A DNA stretch of 64,000 bases from Bettongia penicillata ogilbyi (GCA_023548195.1 JAJHZJ010000061.1:8845378-8909377), one strand, 5' to 3'; positions 11,041-53,332 are shown, numbered from the stretch's first letter. Translations and numbers: made by a program. The notes: generated by a model from the letters alone, not told the origin.

Positions 11041-13967
11041 GGGGGGGCGGAGCCAAGATGGCGGAGTAGAAGGACACACATTTACGAGCTCCGAACCCAC
11101 AACCCATAGAATTAAGGTAAAAAGAGATCCTCATAAATTCTGAATCACTGCAGGGGGTGCATAAATATAGGGGAAGAGATTTCCGTTCCAGTGAGCCCTG
11201 GAGAGCCGTCCCCGGGGTCCGTCGTGCCCCGGAAAGCGGACCCCACCCCAACGCTGCCCTGGCCGCGGCCCCAAGAAGCTGACCCGAGCAGGCTTCAGAG
11301 ATGGAAGCTCCGACGGAAGCCCTGGCAGCCGGAAAAGTCCCTCCGCCCACAGAAGCTACAGGTCAGTGAGAGAGAAAGCTGGGCTAGGGGAGGGGAGCGG
11401 AGTGTCTCCGTGACTCGGGCCCCCTCGGGAGGAAGCGGAGGGGGGCAGAGACGGGGGCAGGAAGTGGCGGAGGCAGAGGAGTGGGCGGAGGGTGAGGCAA
11501 CAGCGGCAGCAGGCAGGATCTTCATTACTGAAAGTCTTTGCAACCTGAGGGAGCTGAGCGTGGGAGACGGCCCTGCCCCCACCCTGCTCTATTACTGAAG
11601 GCCTCTGTATTAAGCCCCTGACGGAACTGAGCCTAGCAGGCGGGCCCCGCACCCGCTCCGTTCCTGAAAGTGTCTGCATAAAGCCCCTGAGGGAACTCAG
11701 CCTGGGAGGCGGCTCTGCCCCCACCCCAACGCCAATTTGAGTCTCAGAGGCCAAGCACTAACTGGGTGGATCCAGGCGGGGGTGGACAGGAATCTCAGAA
11801 GTCAAGTAACTGGCTGGGAAAATGCCTAGAAAAGGGAAGAAAAATAAGACTGTAGAGAGTTTTTTCCAACAAATGCAAATGATCCCGACCTTCAGATCTG
11901 ATGGCGAGGACGAGGACGTATTCTTGCCATCGGGGAAAGACGTGGAGGGCGGGGCCTCAGTACCCCAGACACCCCAGGGGGGTAGCGGGTGGGCTCAGGC
12001 CTTGGAAGAGCTCAAAAAGGATTTTGAAAAGCAAGTTAGACAGGTGGAGGAAAAACTGGGAAGAGAAATGAGAGAGATGCAAGAAAAGTATGAAAAAACG
12101 GGTCAATACCTTGGTAAAGGAGACCCAAAAAAATGCTGAGGAAATTAACACCTTGAAAAATAGGCTCACTCAATTGGCAAAAGAGGTTCAAAAAGCCAAT
12201 GAGGAGAAGAATGCTTTCAAAAGCAGAATGAGCCAAATGGAAAAAGAGGCTCAAAAGCTCACTGAATTTAATAGTTCTCTCAAAATTAGAATGGAACAGA
12301 TGGAGTCTAATGACTTTACGAGAAACCAAGAAATCACCAAACAAAACCAAAAGAATGAAAAAATGGAAGAGAATGTGAAATATCTCATGGGAAAAACAAC
12401 TGACCTGGAAAATAGATCCAGGAGAGACAATTTAAAAATTATGGGACTACCTGAAACTCATGATCAGAAAAAGACCCTAGACATCATCTTCCATGAAATT
12501 ATCAAGGAAAACTGCCCTAACATTCTAGAACCAGAGGGCAAAATAAGTATTGAAAGAATCCATCGATCACCACCTGAAAGAGATCCAAAAAGAGAAACTC
12601 CTAGGAACATTGTGGCCAAATTCCAGAACTCCTAGCTCAAGGAAAAAAATCTTGGAAGCAGCTAGAAAGAAACAATTCCAGTACTGTGGAAATACAGTCA
12701 GGATATCTCAAGATCTAGCAGCTTCTACATTAAGGGATCGAAGGGCGTGGAATAGGATATTCCAGAAGGCAAAGGAACTAGGACTAAAACCAAGAATCAC
12801 CTACCCAGCTAAACTGAGTCTAATACTTCAGGGGAAAATATGGTCTTTCAATGAAACAGAGGACTTTCAATCATTCTTAATGAAAAGACCAGAGCTGAAA
12901 AGAAAATTTGACTTTCTAACACAAGAATGAGAAGAAGCATGAAAAAGGAAACAGCAAAGAGAAGTATTAAGGGACTTACCAGAAGTGAACTGTTCACATT
13001 CATACAGGGAAAGACAATATTTGTAACTCTTAAAACTTTTCAGTATCTGGATAGTTGGTGGGACCACACATACACATGTACACGCATGCACACACATACA
13101 CACATATAGAGACAGAGAGCACAGATTGAACTGAATAGGATGGGACCATACCTTAAAAGAAATTAAGGTAAATGGTGAGAGAGAAATGTAGTGGGAGGAA
13201 AGAGGGGGAAATGGAAGGGGGTAACTATATGTCATTTAAGAGACAAGTAGGAGATGTTTTTAGTGGAGGGAAAAAGAGGAGAGCTGAGGAAAAAAACAAA
13301 ACAAAACAAAAAACAAGAAGTTTACCCTCATCACATTTGACTAAACGAAGGATTGAAATGCACACTCATTTTGGTATGAAAACCTATCTTACAGTATAAG
13401 AAAGTGGGGGAGAAGGAGATATTGCGGGGGGGGCGGGGATGATGGAAGGGAGGGCAAAGGGAGGAGGGAGTAATTGGAAGTCAACACTTGGGGAGGGACA
13501 GGATCAAAAGACAGAAGAGAAACAATGAGGGGCAAGTTAGGAGGGATGGTAATTCAGTTAGTCTTACACAACACGACTATCAGGGAGGTCATTTGCAAAA
13601 CTACACAGATATGGCCTATATTGAATTGCCTGCCATCCCAAAGGGAATGGGTGGGGAGGGAGGGATGGGGAGAATTTGGAACTCAAAGTTTTAGGAACAA
13701 TTGTTTAGTATTGATGTTGCAACTAGGAAAGAAGACATACAGTTAATGAGGAATAGAAAGTCATCTGGCCCTACAAGAGAAAAGAGAAGATGGAGACAAG
13801 AGAAGGGAGGGATGACAGAAGAGAGGGCAGATTGGAGATAGGGAAAATTAGAGTGCTTGGGGTATTGGGGTGGGGGGAGGGGATAAAAGGGGAGAAAATT
13901 TGGAACCCAAAAATTTGTGAAAATGAATGTAAAAAGTTAAATAAATAAATAAATTAAAAAAAAAAAA
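11041..13967 (+). mobile_element. Full-length young HAL1-like half-L1 element, copy 2
   Basis: It is 2927 bp, flanked by a perfect 13-bp duplication GAAAATTAGTATT (11028-11040 and 13968-13980). It starts GGGGGGGCGGAGCCAAGATGGCGGAG and has a GC-rich leader to 11821, ORF1 (11822-12930, broken), then a 3' UTR with a CA-rich tract (about 13066-13110) and a G-rich polypurine tract (about 13405-13500). It ends in (AAAT)n and an A-tail. There is no ORF2, so it must have been mobilised in trans, presumably by L1. The 3' terminal TGTGAAAATGAATGTAAAAAG block is shared with L1 3' ends in this window. Confidence 0.92.
11822..12930 (+). pseudogene. L1-type ORF1 of HAL1 copy 2, frameshifted
   Basis: It begins MPRKGKKNKTVESFF and matches copy 1 throughout. 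Two lesions are visible against copy 1: a run of six A (12093-12098) where copy 1 has five, and near 12633 a TAG where copy 1 has CAG, with one extra base just after. Downstream, the frame through 12930 keeps the natural C-terminus LQGKIWSFNETEDFQSF..RPELKRKFDF. Between the lesions, about 180 residues look identical to copy 1. Confidence 0.85.
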
Positions 13968-15429
13968 GAAAATTAGTATTGGGCAGGGGAAAGCCAGTGA
14001 AGTTTTTAAGAGACCAAGAAATAATAAAACATAATATAAAGAATGGAAAACAGAGGAAAATGTGAAACGTAAGAAAAACAGCTGATCTGGAGAACAGTTC
14101 AAGAAGAGAAAACATAAGAATAATTGGACTACCTGAAAGCTATAATCAAAAACAGAATCTTGATGCAGTAATATCAGAAATAATTTGAGAAAAGGGGGGA
14201 AAGTAGAAATAGAAAAAAATATACCAGTCACCACCTGAAAGAGATCCTATGGGGAAAATGTACAGGAATACCATAGCTAAATTCTGAAACCCCAAGCTCC
14301 AGGAGGAAAGTATTATGAGAAAGAAGAAAAAACAAATTTACATATGGCAGAGTCACAATGAGAATCACATAAGACCTAGCAGTGGCCATATTAAAGACCA
14401 CAGGTCTTGGAACACTATATATTGAAGAGCAAAAGAACTGGGGTTACAGCTAAAAATATACCCAGCAAAGTTAGGCATAATCCCAAATGAAAAAAATGGA
14501 CGTTTAGTAAATTGCCAGACTTTCAGGACTTTATTGAAAAAAAGACTTGATCTTAATAGAAAATTTGGCATATAAAATCCAAACATCAAAGAACTAATTT
14601 ACTTTTTATATGAGGAAATGTAAACTATCTTTAAGATTATAATTAGTAATTGGGTAGTTCAAAAGAAAGTTTGGGGTAAACTGAGTATGATGTGATTTTA
14701 AAAAGTAATACCATATAGGAAAAGATAGAAAGTGTAATTATACAAATGGAATGTAAGAATAATGGACAAAGGAATTAGTTGGGGGAGGGAGGGCTGGTGG
14801 TTCTGGAACCCTGCTCTCATCAGACATGGGTTCAAGAGAGAACAGTATGTACAATTAGGAAAGAATGAAGTCTTCTCAATTTATAAAGAAATGAGTGTGA
14901 GGGAATAGGATAAGGGGAGGTATAGAAGGATGCTTAGATTAATGGGAATGGGGTATATATTTGGAAGGCTATAAAAGTCTTCTAAATTCAGATAGAAAGA
15001 AACAAGAGGGAAAGGGGAAAGGGTGTGGGAGGGGGAGAGGATAAGGTTAAATAGTAGGAGGGCAAGATAGTGCATAGAAGTAAAGTAGAGGAATCAGGAA
15101 GGATAGGAAGTAAGAGATATATGCAAACATAAAATAAACATCAGGTAGAATTTATTGGAGAAAAAATCAGGGGTAGTGATCATGATCTCAGACAAAGTTA
15201 AAACTAAAATAGATTGAATCAAAAGAAAAATAGGGAAAACACTGTATGTCAGTCATAATAATCAACATTGTTTTAGACTATTTAAAATAACTAGACAGTA
15301 TAAAGTTGGAATATTGCTGTGTGGTAGGAAATGATGAGTTGGAGGATTTAGAAAAGTATGGAAAAACTTGGACTTATGAAGGAAGACGTTATCTACCTTC
15401 AGAGAAACAGCAAAACAAGTACAGTATGA

Positions 15430-15590
15430 TTTTACGTAGATGTATGTGAATGTATATGTCTATATATGAATATGATTATAGATGTGTATGTATATGTAAG
15501 TGCATATATATCTATATATCTCTACATATTTGTGTATATATGTATATATGAATATGTGTGTATGTGTGTATACATATACACATATCTGCA
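15430..15590. repeat. TA/TG-rich microsatellite
   Basis: Mixed TATG, TATA and TGTATA units within the 3' UTR of the older HAL1-like element. The microsatellites in the young copies lie at a comparable place, after ORF1. Confidence 0.8.
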
Positions 15591-15900
15591 CTTAATTGTA
15601 GCCTTCTTTGGGGAGAGGAGGCAGAAGGGGGAAAAAGAACAAAGTAAAAAGTGCATAGCAAGAAAAAAAGAAGAGATGGAGAGCTCCAGACGCAATGTAT
15701 AGTATTTATTATATAGTCTTTTTGAAATGGAAATTTATTGCTTTATATTTTGAATCCTCTCTTATGTTCTGCTGTGCATATAGTGATGTTTGTTTTCCTT
15801 TTCTTATTTTGTATTTAAGTTTTAGTATTTAAGTTTTTTTCTTTTCTTATTTTGTATTTAAGTTTAAAATAAAGAAAAAATTTACCAAAAAATGGTTTGG

Positions 15901-16669
15901 TTTATGGCAGTGAGCTTTAGTAATCTGAACAAAAGTGCTATGTTGGTATCTTGAGTCAGTTTGTTACATATTTTATATTTTACTCCAAGGATGTGCTTTT
16001 TATAAACTTCTCATCTGTTCCTCTTGCTCTGTCCATTGAAGAGTGGCATGTTTGTACTCACATTCCAGGCCCAGGGCAGAGAAATGCTCTGATGTTTCTA
16101 TAAGTTAATTAAAGAGCCTGGCTAAAAGAGCGATACCACGGGCTAATGCATGAGGTTGAAGTGGATACACATGGGATCAAAAGAACATAGAGACAGAGGC
16201 AACGAAGAGGAACTGATGAGAGATATATTCAAACACAAACACAGGCAGAGACACAGAGAAAAAGGTAGAGTAGAAGGGAGAAACATTACTGAGACACAAA
16301 AGGTCTCATGATTGTATTTATTAGATTTGTAGAGATGTATCAGAGATGTATTTCACATTACACAAAATAAAATTTGCTTTTTTGTACCACTCGTTATTAA
16401 AATTCTTGGTTTAGTTTGAGAATCTATGTTAATTTGGAGGATGGATAGGCATTGATTTTTATAAGTGATAAATGTTTATTTGAGTTTGCTAACTTCCAAA
16501 AATCTTAGAATGTGAATTTTATTTGCTTTCCATTTGGTTTTTAATTTTAATGTTCCCTCAGCTTCAATTCTCATATCTAATCAAAAATGTTGTTTATCCA
16601 GCAGTGACCACATATCTCTTATTGGTCACATTCTTTTTATTCGCACAGGCCTTCATCTCCCCACCTTTG
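15901..16669. other. Intronic sequence, no gene seen
   Basis: No recognisable exon or clear repeat. The part at 16170-16300 is purine-rich (AGACAGAGGCAACG, ACACAGAGAAAAAGG). Confidence 0.4.
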
Positions 16670-17372
16670 GATTTTTTTAAAAAAATTATTTTTAACATTC
16701 ATTTTAAAAAATTGAGTTCCAAATTCTTTCCTTCCTTATAGCTCCTTCCCTACCAATTGAGAAGGCAAACCATATGATATTAATTACACATGTGAAATTA
16801 CAAAAGCCATCTTTTCATAGTAACCATGTTGCAAAAAAAATGAAGAAAATGAGAAAAATTATACTTCAGTTTATACTCAGAGTTCATAATTTTTTTCTCT
16901 ACAGGTGGATAGCATTTTTTTTATCACGAGTCTTTCTGAATTGACTTGTATCATTTCATTCCTTAAAGCAGCTAAGTCTTTTACAGTTGATCAGCATTAT
17001 AATATTGTTGCTATTGTTAAAATAATATCCTGGTTCTATCATCTTCACTCTGTGTCAATTCATATAGGTCTTCCTAGGTTTTTCTGAAACCATTCCTCTT
17101 GTCTTTTCTTATACCACAATAGTGTGCATTGCAGACATTGCATCACAACCATTTAACAAAGCTTGTTCAGTCATTTTCCAACTAATGGACATCCCCTCGG
17201 TTTCCAGTTCTTTGCAACCACAATATTCTTGTACATATGGATCCTTTTCCTTTTTCTTTGATTTCTTTGGGATACAGTCCTAGTGGTTGATGGGTCACAG
17301 AGTACACACAGTTTTATAGCCTTGTTCATAGTTCCAAATTGTTCTCCAGAATGATTTTACCTTTGTATTTTT
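16670..17372 (-). mobile_element. L1 3' end, 5'-truncated
   Basis: The + strand reads TTTTTAACATTCATTTTAAAAAATTGAGTTCCAAATTC, then ..GTTCAGTCATTTTCCAACTAATGGACATCCCC and a 3' UTR/ORF2-end block ending near CCAAATTGTTCTCCAGAATG. It belongs to the same family as 26.84-27.56 kb and 32.59-33.15 kb. Confidence 0.8.
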
Positions 17373-17835
17373 GCAATAGCCTCTTAATTGGTCTTCTTGT
17401 ATCTTGTTTCTCCCCTCTACAATCCATCCTCACCTGCTGATATTCTCACGTCCCCTACCTCCTCTACTGAGAAATGTTCAGTGGCTTATTGCTTCCGGGA
17501 TAAAATGTAAATCCTCAGCCTGGCAGAAAAATTTTGCAAAAAACACCTCCTTTCTTCCTTCACATTCTCTGTCGCAGTACCGTGTATACCGTTACTCCTC
17601 AGTATCTTTGGAAAAGTGATGCCTCTCTTCCATGTCTAAAATGGACTCTCTCCTCCTCTCCACATCTTTGAATCTTAAATTAATTGGTGTTTATTTGCTT
17701 GTGCCTCCCAGGACCACCGTGTGAGTGCCTTGAGAATGAGGGTATTTTCTGTTTGCTGTGTCCTCTTCATTGTGTAGCACAGTGCATTGTACTTAGGGGA
17801 GACTTAATACATATTTGTTGAATGAATTGAATAAA
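17373..17835 (+). mobile_element. L2 LINE 3' end
   Basis: It contains TGCAATAGCCTCTTAATTGGTC, CCTGCTGATATTC..CAGTGGCTTATTGCTTCC and a terminal CATTGTACTTAGGGGAGACTTAATACATATTTGTTGAATGAATTGAA, all typical of L2. Confidence 0.8.
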
Positions 17836-18354
17836 AATGCTACCATTTGGTATTTGACTAAGGAAATGCTGAGTTTACTCCTAACAGTGGAGAAGAAAAT
17901 CACCTACTTTTAGTTATTGGGGAGAGTAAAAGGCTAAATTATTCATTGATAGTCTTCTACTTCTTGTCCTTCTGCAGTTTTTAAAGAATTCTTTAAGTTG
18001 TATACTGTTGGTTTAGGAAAAGACTGAATAAAGTAGACTTCCATAGAGCCATTAAGATTATTTAATAGGGGAGAGTCAACTTTGTCCTCAATAATAATAT
18101 GATTATAAATTAGGTAATTGCCTTCTATTGGTCTGTTCAGTTTGTATTGAAAGGATTTGAAAGAAGTTTTTTTAAAAGAATTTTTAAAAAATTCATGTGC
18201 CTGATAGGTATATACATGGGTTAATAGGAGAAAAAGACATAATTGAATACTAAGTGTCTTTATTTAATAGTTTTATTAAGATAGCATCAAAGATGCTTTT
18301 TAAAAAGTATATATATTTTTAACTTTTACTAATGCTTGTTTTTCTCTTTGTCAG

Positions 18355-48842
<30,488 letters not shown>

Positions 48843-50745
48843 TTTTAATGTTGTTTTCTCTTTGTTCTGTTGAGGCTCATATTTTGTTTGTAAAATGCAA
48901 AAGAAATTACTAGAAATCTTTTAAAAGATTTGAATTTTTTATAGGGGAGATTCCTCTTTCAACATCTTTTCATTCAAAGGTAAAAAACATAAACTATGAA
49001 GAATAAAAAATGTGGTTGAGGGAAAAGAAGAACCCCAGAAGAAAGTGAGATCCTCTGGTGTGGTCGGGCACTGGGCAGGCGTTCCCAGCTTTTATTCCTT
49101 AACTTTCAGATTGCTGGTCAGCTTGTCAAGGGGGCTGAGGTGGTGAAAGAGCTAACAAAGTATTCTGTCTTCTTTTGGAAGAAACCTGTTTACACTTAAT
49201 GTAGAGGGAACTGTCTTTCTGATTCATTTCTCTGTGCCTCATGGAACTTAGACATTTCTCTTAACTACATTAAAAGTACATAGGGAACTAATCTAATGAG
49301 TTAGCTTTTAAAATTAGAAATGTATATGAAGGTTGGAAATCCTTATTTTGTTGCTGAAAACTTGGTCAGTTTTTGATGGAAGCAGTGAGTTTGAATCTCC
49401 GTCCCTGTTGCCTTTCCACTGTAGGCTTCCCCTTTTTCTCAGAGCTTGTAAGTACCAGATTAGAGCTTTGTTGACTGTCCCTGCCAGAACAATTTAACCA
49501 TTTTTAGGTCTGCATTAGGTCCTAGTTAGAAATATCTTTCCACAGCCTGGTCTCTGAATCATTGAATCGGCTACACTTTCATATTCCTACTTTTCAGTGC
49601 TTATCAAATTGAATATGGAAAGGGTATGAAGGAAATTTTGGATTCTCCAAACACAATACGCAGGTATTCTTAATATCTAGATTTTTTTCTCTCATTTTTT
49701 GCATCCTCCTCACTCCCATCACTGTTTGAATTCTGACGTTAGATTTTGTTTCACAATCTAAACTGCTATCATTTTCATGAATTGTTCACACACATTTGTG
49801 GCTAAAGCAAAAGTGTTACCTACCTCAAAGGGTTCTTGTGCTTTGTTAAGCCTTAATGTTCTGTATAAATGTGAACTGTTATTGGGGGATTTTTTTGGGG
49901 GGGAAGGGAAAGATAACAATTGGGACTTCCTCATGAGGAAATTCCCTCTTCCAAAGCAGATCTGCAACTGTTTTCCAATTTATAGTTAGAAAAGTACCTG
50001 GAGTCACAGAAAGGTTGTCACTTTCCTAGGGTCACAGAACTATTATATATCAGAGGCTTGATATATATCTTCTTAACTCTATGGTTAATTCTTTATTCAC
50101 TACACTATACGGACTTTGACTTTTTTTTTTGTGCTAGCCCTACTCAAATCATCCAGGTATAGAGTTGATGGCAGAGTGCAGGGTCTGGCAATTTGTTCTG
50201 AACTGGAAAGGCTTCAGGTCCCAGGGAGAGGCTTGACCTGCTATCCAAGACCACCTCATCTAGGTGGAGGTAAGAATTGTCTGGCCATGGTGAGCCATGG
50301 AGCAGATTGACATACAAAATGGCTGTCGGGCCTTATGTGGCTCCCTTCTGCCTGTCTAGTTAGATTAGTGCTGGGGAGGGGGTGGATGTGGGGGGACAGA
50401 GAGTGCCAAGAATCGCATAGTTCTTAGACTGTTTACACATAATTGTTTTACTCAACAGTTGTTTTAATCTGCAGTCCCTGTTTAATGGCAAGGCAGTTGT
50501 TAGATCCCTGAAAGAGTGGAATTGTATCCCTGTTGACCTTCTCACTGGCAGAAAGAAATTGCATCTAAATGAAAGAGGAACCTTGGGTTCTCCTTGGATA
50601 ATTCTACAGGGGAGTTGACAGATTTGGCTTTATATCTTGTACCCAAAGGTAATAAGAAATGTAGTTTTAGGGAATACTTGGGCTTCTCACTTTATAATAC
50701 TCATAAGTAAGCAGACTGCCATGAGGTAATAGAGAAATTTCATAA
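48843..50745 (+). other. KATNAL1: KATNAL1 3' UTR and downstream sequence
   Basis: Follows the stop codon directly. Apart from a MIR-like relic at 49990-50110 (GTCACTTTCCTAGGGTCACAGAAC) it appears unique. How far the transcript extends is not determinable from sequence alone. Confidence 0.55.
49002..49007 (+). terminator. Candidate proximal poly(A) signal of KATNAL1
   Basis: AATAAA lies 160 nt after the stop codon, with a GT-rich stretch (TGGTGTGGTCGGG) about 45-60 nt downstream. It would give a very short 3' UTR. The sequence alone cannot show whether it is used. Confidence 0.3.
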
Positions 50746-50749
50746 AGAA

Positions 50750-53060
50750 CTTGACAAGATTTTCCCCATTAAGTCAATGTCTCCCATGATTCTTGGTGAC
50801 TTCTTTTCAAAAGTGGGTTAAAGGAAGATGATTAAAAGTGCTGGAAGAATATGATTCAGACTCAAGAAATGAGAGACCAACAGTCTGTAACTGATCAGAA
50901 ACCTTGTGTTTCTACTTCGTCAATATTTTTTTCAAGAAGAAAGTTGTAACATGACAGATACGATGAGCAACAAATAATCTAGAAAAAATAAAATATGCTA
51001 TCTCTTAACAGATAGAAATGCCTAGTTGTCAGTCATTTGAGAATCACTTGTCTGTGAAGCAGCAATAATATCAGCTAGTTAGAGGAAAGGTTGAAATCAA
51101 TAACATTAAAAAATGATAAGGACAAAAAGATACAATATACAATTCTAGTAGCTTCAACCTGAGTTGTTTAAGCAAACTGTTGCCTGAAAATGAAAAGGGT
51201 AATGTTAAAACTAAGACTTTACTCTGTCACCATTTATTGCAGATTATCTGATACAAAATAGTCACTATAATGAGAAAAATAAAAGAACCCAGAAATATTT
51301 CAGCCGGGAAACACAATCTCTTTGCTAAGTTGGGGGGATGTGGCAGCTAAAGGCAACACTGTTTTAGTGGATGAGGCTGTTTGTCAAATGCTACGGAGAC
51401 GATGATGGAAGATTACAAGTATCACTTCACTGCATACTGAAATCACTTGAGAGGGGAAAGGAGCCACGGGGAGCATGACATTAGACCCAGATATACCAGA
51501 GAGATCATTTTAAAAGCACTTGTAGATGAAAATGGAAGGAGAACAACAAATAGATTTGTGAATTCAGAAATCTGCAAGTGTTTTTATGTTCAGTCTATTC
51601 TCTTTAGTGAGAGTAGTGGTACCACTGCATTTGGATTCTGCCACCTTGGTGTCTCATATTATGTTAGTAGCATTGGGACTAAAGAAGATAAAGCTAGGAA
51701 GAGCAGGTTAACCTGACTAGGTATATCGAGAATAAATTTGTGCTGTGATAGCATAGTATTGGAGACACTAAAATATCAGTTTGCAAGATATTAAGGTATC
51801 TCAAAAGAGGAGAAGATGCTGAAAGAATAAGAATGGAAAAAAATAGCATGATGTTACCACCATTGAAGGGAAGATGTCTCTAACTCCCAATATTCCTACT
51901 CTTCTATCTCTGTGAATTTTCTTTTAGAATGGTCTGTGCATGAATTGAGCATTCCCTTGATGAGAGTATGAGAGAGGAAGAGGCAAGCAATTTGGCAGAC
52001 ATGTTCCATAGTAGACTTTATCTTCACAGTTAACAAAATTGACTCAGATAATAGGAAATGTAAAAATCGCATAGTGTTAGTTGCTTGTTAATTATAAAAT
52101 TTATTTGTTAATTATACAAATTTCTCCTTTTGAGCAAATATGATCTTAAAGGGCCTCCTCAAATGAGTTTCTTTATATATGTTAAGACCATATAAAATTC
52201 CACATCAGATATGGCCACAAAGATAACTTTTTTCACTGATGTGCTAAGTATTAGTGTCAAGTAAGGCATAAAAGAGGGAGCCAGATGCACACAAAAGTTA
52301 CTGTGGAGTGGATCCTGTACAAATTCCCATAACAGAGATTGTGCCTTTCATTGGAGAGGTTCTCTTCATCTTCATCTCTGGAGCTGACATTGTGCTCATT
52401 GCATGGAGGGCATGATAGGACCTTCTCAGGGAGATCTGCATTTACTCCAAGATAGTAGCCTAATTGTCCACTCTAGAAAAACAAAGTGAGTAAGGATCAC
52501 AAGGTGTTTCTCTTGGTCATCATGCGTTTTGATAGCCCAAAGGCATAGATGATGTATACTAGGCTCAGAACTGAAAGGAGAACAGATTGGGCTGAATCAC
52601 ACATAGAAATTTTGCAGTGCTGGTGGTGATCCCAAGCTGCTCACCACTGCAAAAGCTCATTTTTAAATGCTAGTATTCTTACAATAATGCTGTATGGCAA
52701 AAAAGCCTTATGATTTCAGAAGAATAAGAATTACTGGTGAGCAAGGGTCAGTGAAGAGGTAGATGTAAGTAGGTTGCAGCACATTACCAACAGTAACATG
52801 TATGAGGTTTGTAGCAGAAATGAGATGAGCTGACAACTACGCTGGTATAAATAAGGTTTTAAAAAGCGATAATGAAACCTCTAGCATATGGGATAGATCC
52901 TTCATGGAGGATTTATGGAGAGTCGCATTCAAGAATGTCTCAGAGGAAAAAGGTGCGAGTGTTGTTATCCGTACTCATGGAGAACTACAGTGAGGATTAT
53001 TGATCCATAGAACATTACTATTCTCAGTATGGGAGGACAGCATATTTTAGAAATGGCGAC
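50750..53060 (+). mobile_element. RTE-clade LINE relic (endonuclease and reverse transcriptase)
   Basis: Near 50785-50825 the translation ..SPMILGDFFSKVG matches the endonuclease motif (..VMGDFNAKVG). QEMRDQQSV and FFQEESC-like remnants follow in order (cf. LG..NERGQRLV..NTFFKKR). Near 52666-52710, ASILTIMLYGKKAL resembles the RTE LP.LTYGCETW motif. There are no continuous ORFs. It may lie inside the KATNAL1 3' UTR if a distal poly(A) site is used. Confidence 0.65.
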
Positions 53061-53332
53061 ATTCTACGTAAGGAACATATAGTTTGTTTGAAAAGTTTAT
53101 AACTTTTTCGAATTAGTAATTGAATGGGTCTATTAATTTTCCTTAGTTGAACAAGATTCCTAAAATAAAGCAGCTAGCAGAAGAATTAACTTAGATATAT
53201 CTAGGTTGTGTGTATTACTTTATCCAGTTTTCATTAGGTAACCAGTACTTTTCTCACATTTACATCTGATGTTAAATTCATCTTGGTTAAAAGCTAAAAC
53301 CAAAAAACAATACAACTTCAAAAGCACTTATT

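Larger units (their letters stand above)
10860..14580 (+). pseudogene. Degraded L1-type ORF1 of the older element, interrupted by insertion
   Basis: The left part (10860-11040) encodes lysine/glutamate-rich coiled-coil remnants. The right part (13981-14580) contains readable LENSSRRENIRIIGLPESYN, PAKLGII and LLKKRLDLNRKFG, the RRM-like and C-terminal landmarks of the young copies. Stops and frameshifts abound. The insert at 11041-13980 splits the coiled-coil region. Confidence 0.7.
10155..15887 (+). mobile_element. Older HAL1-like element, split by a nested younger one
   Basis: It is flanked by a 13-bp duplication AAAAATGGTTTGG (10142-10154 and 15888-15900). The left boundary implies nicking at TTTTT/AA, the L1 endonuclease preference. 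Removing the nested element and one duplication leaves about 2.79 kb, close to the 2.93 kb of the young copy. It has a 5' leader (10155 to about 10850), a degraded L1-type ORF1, and a 3' UTR containing a long TA/TG microsatellite (about 15430-15590) before AATAAAG. I see no ORF2. Confidence 0.82.

Noticed and set aside
1..18354. Search for the upstream KATNAL1 exons encoding residues about 60-108 (EQVKSIVSTLESF region)
   Set aside because: No matching coding segment with splice sites was seen; these exons probably lie upstream of the window.
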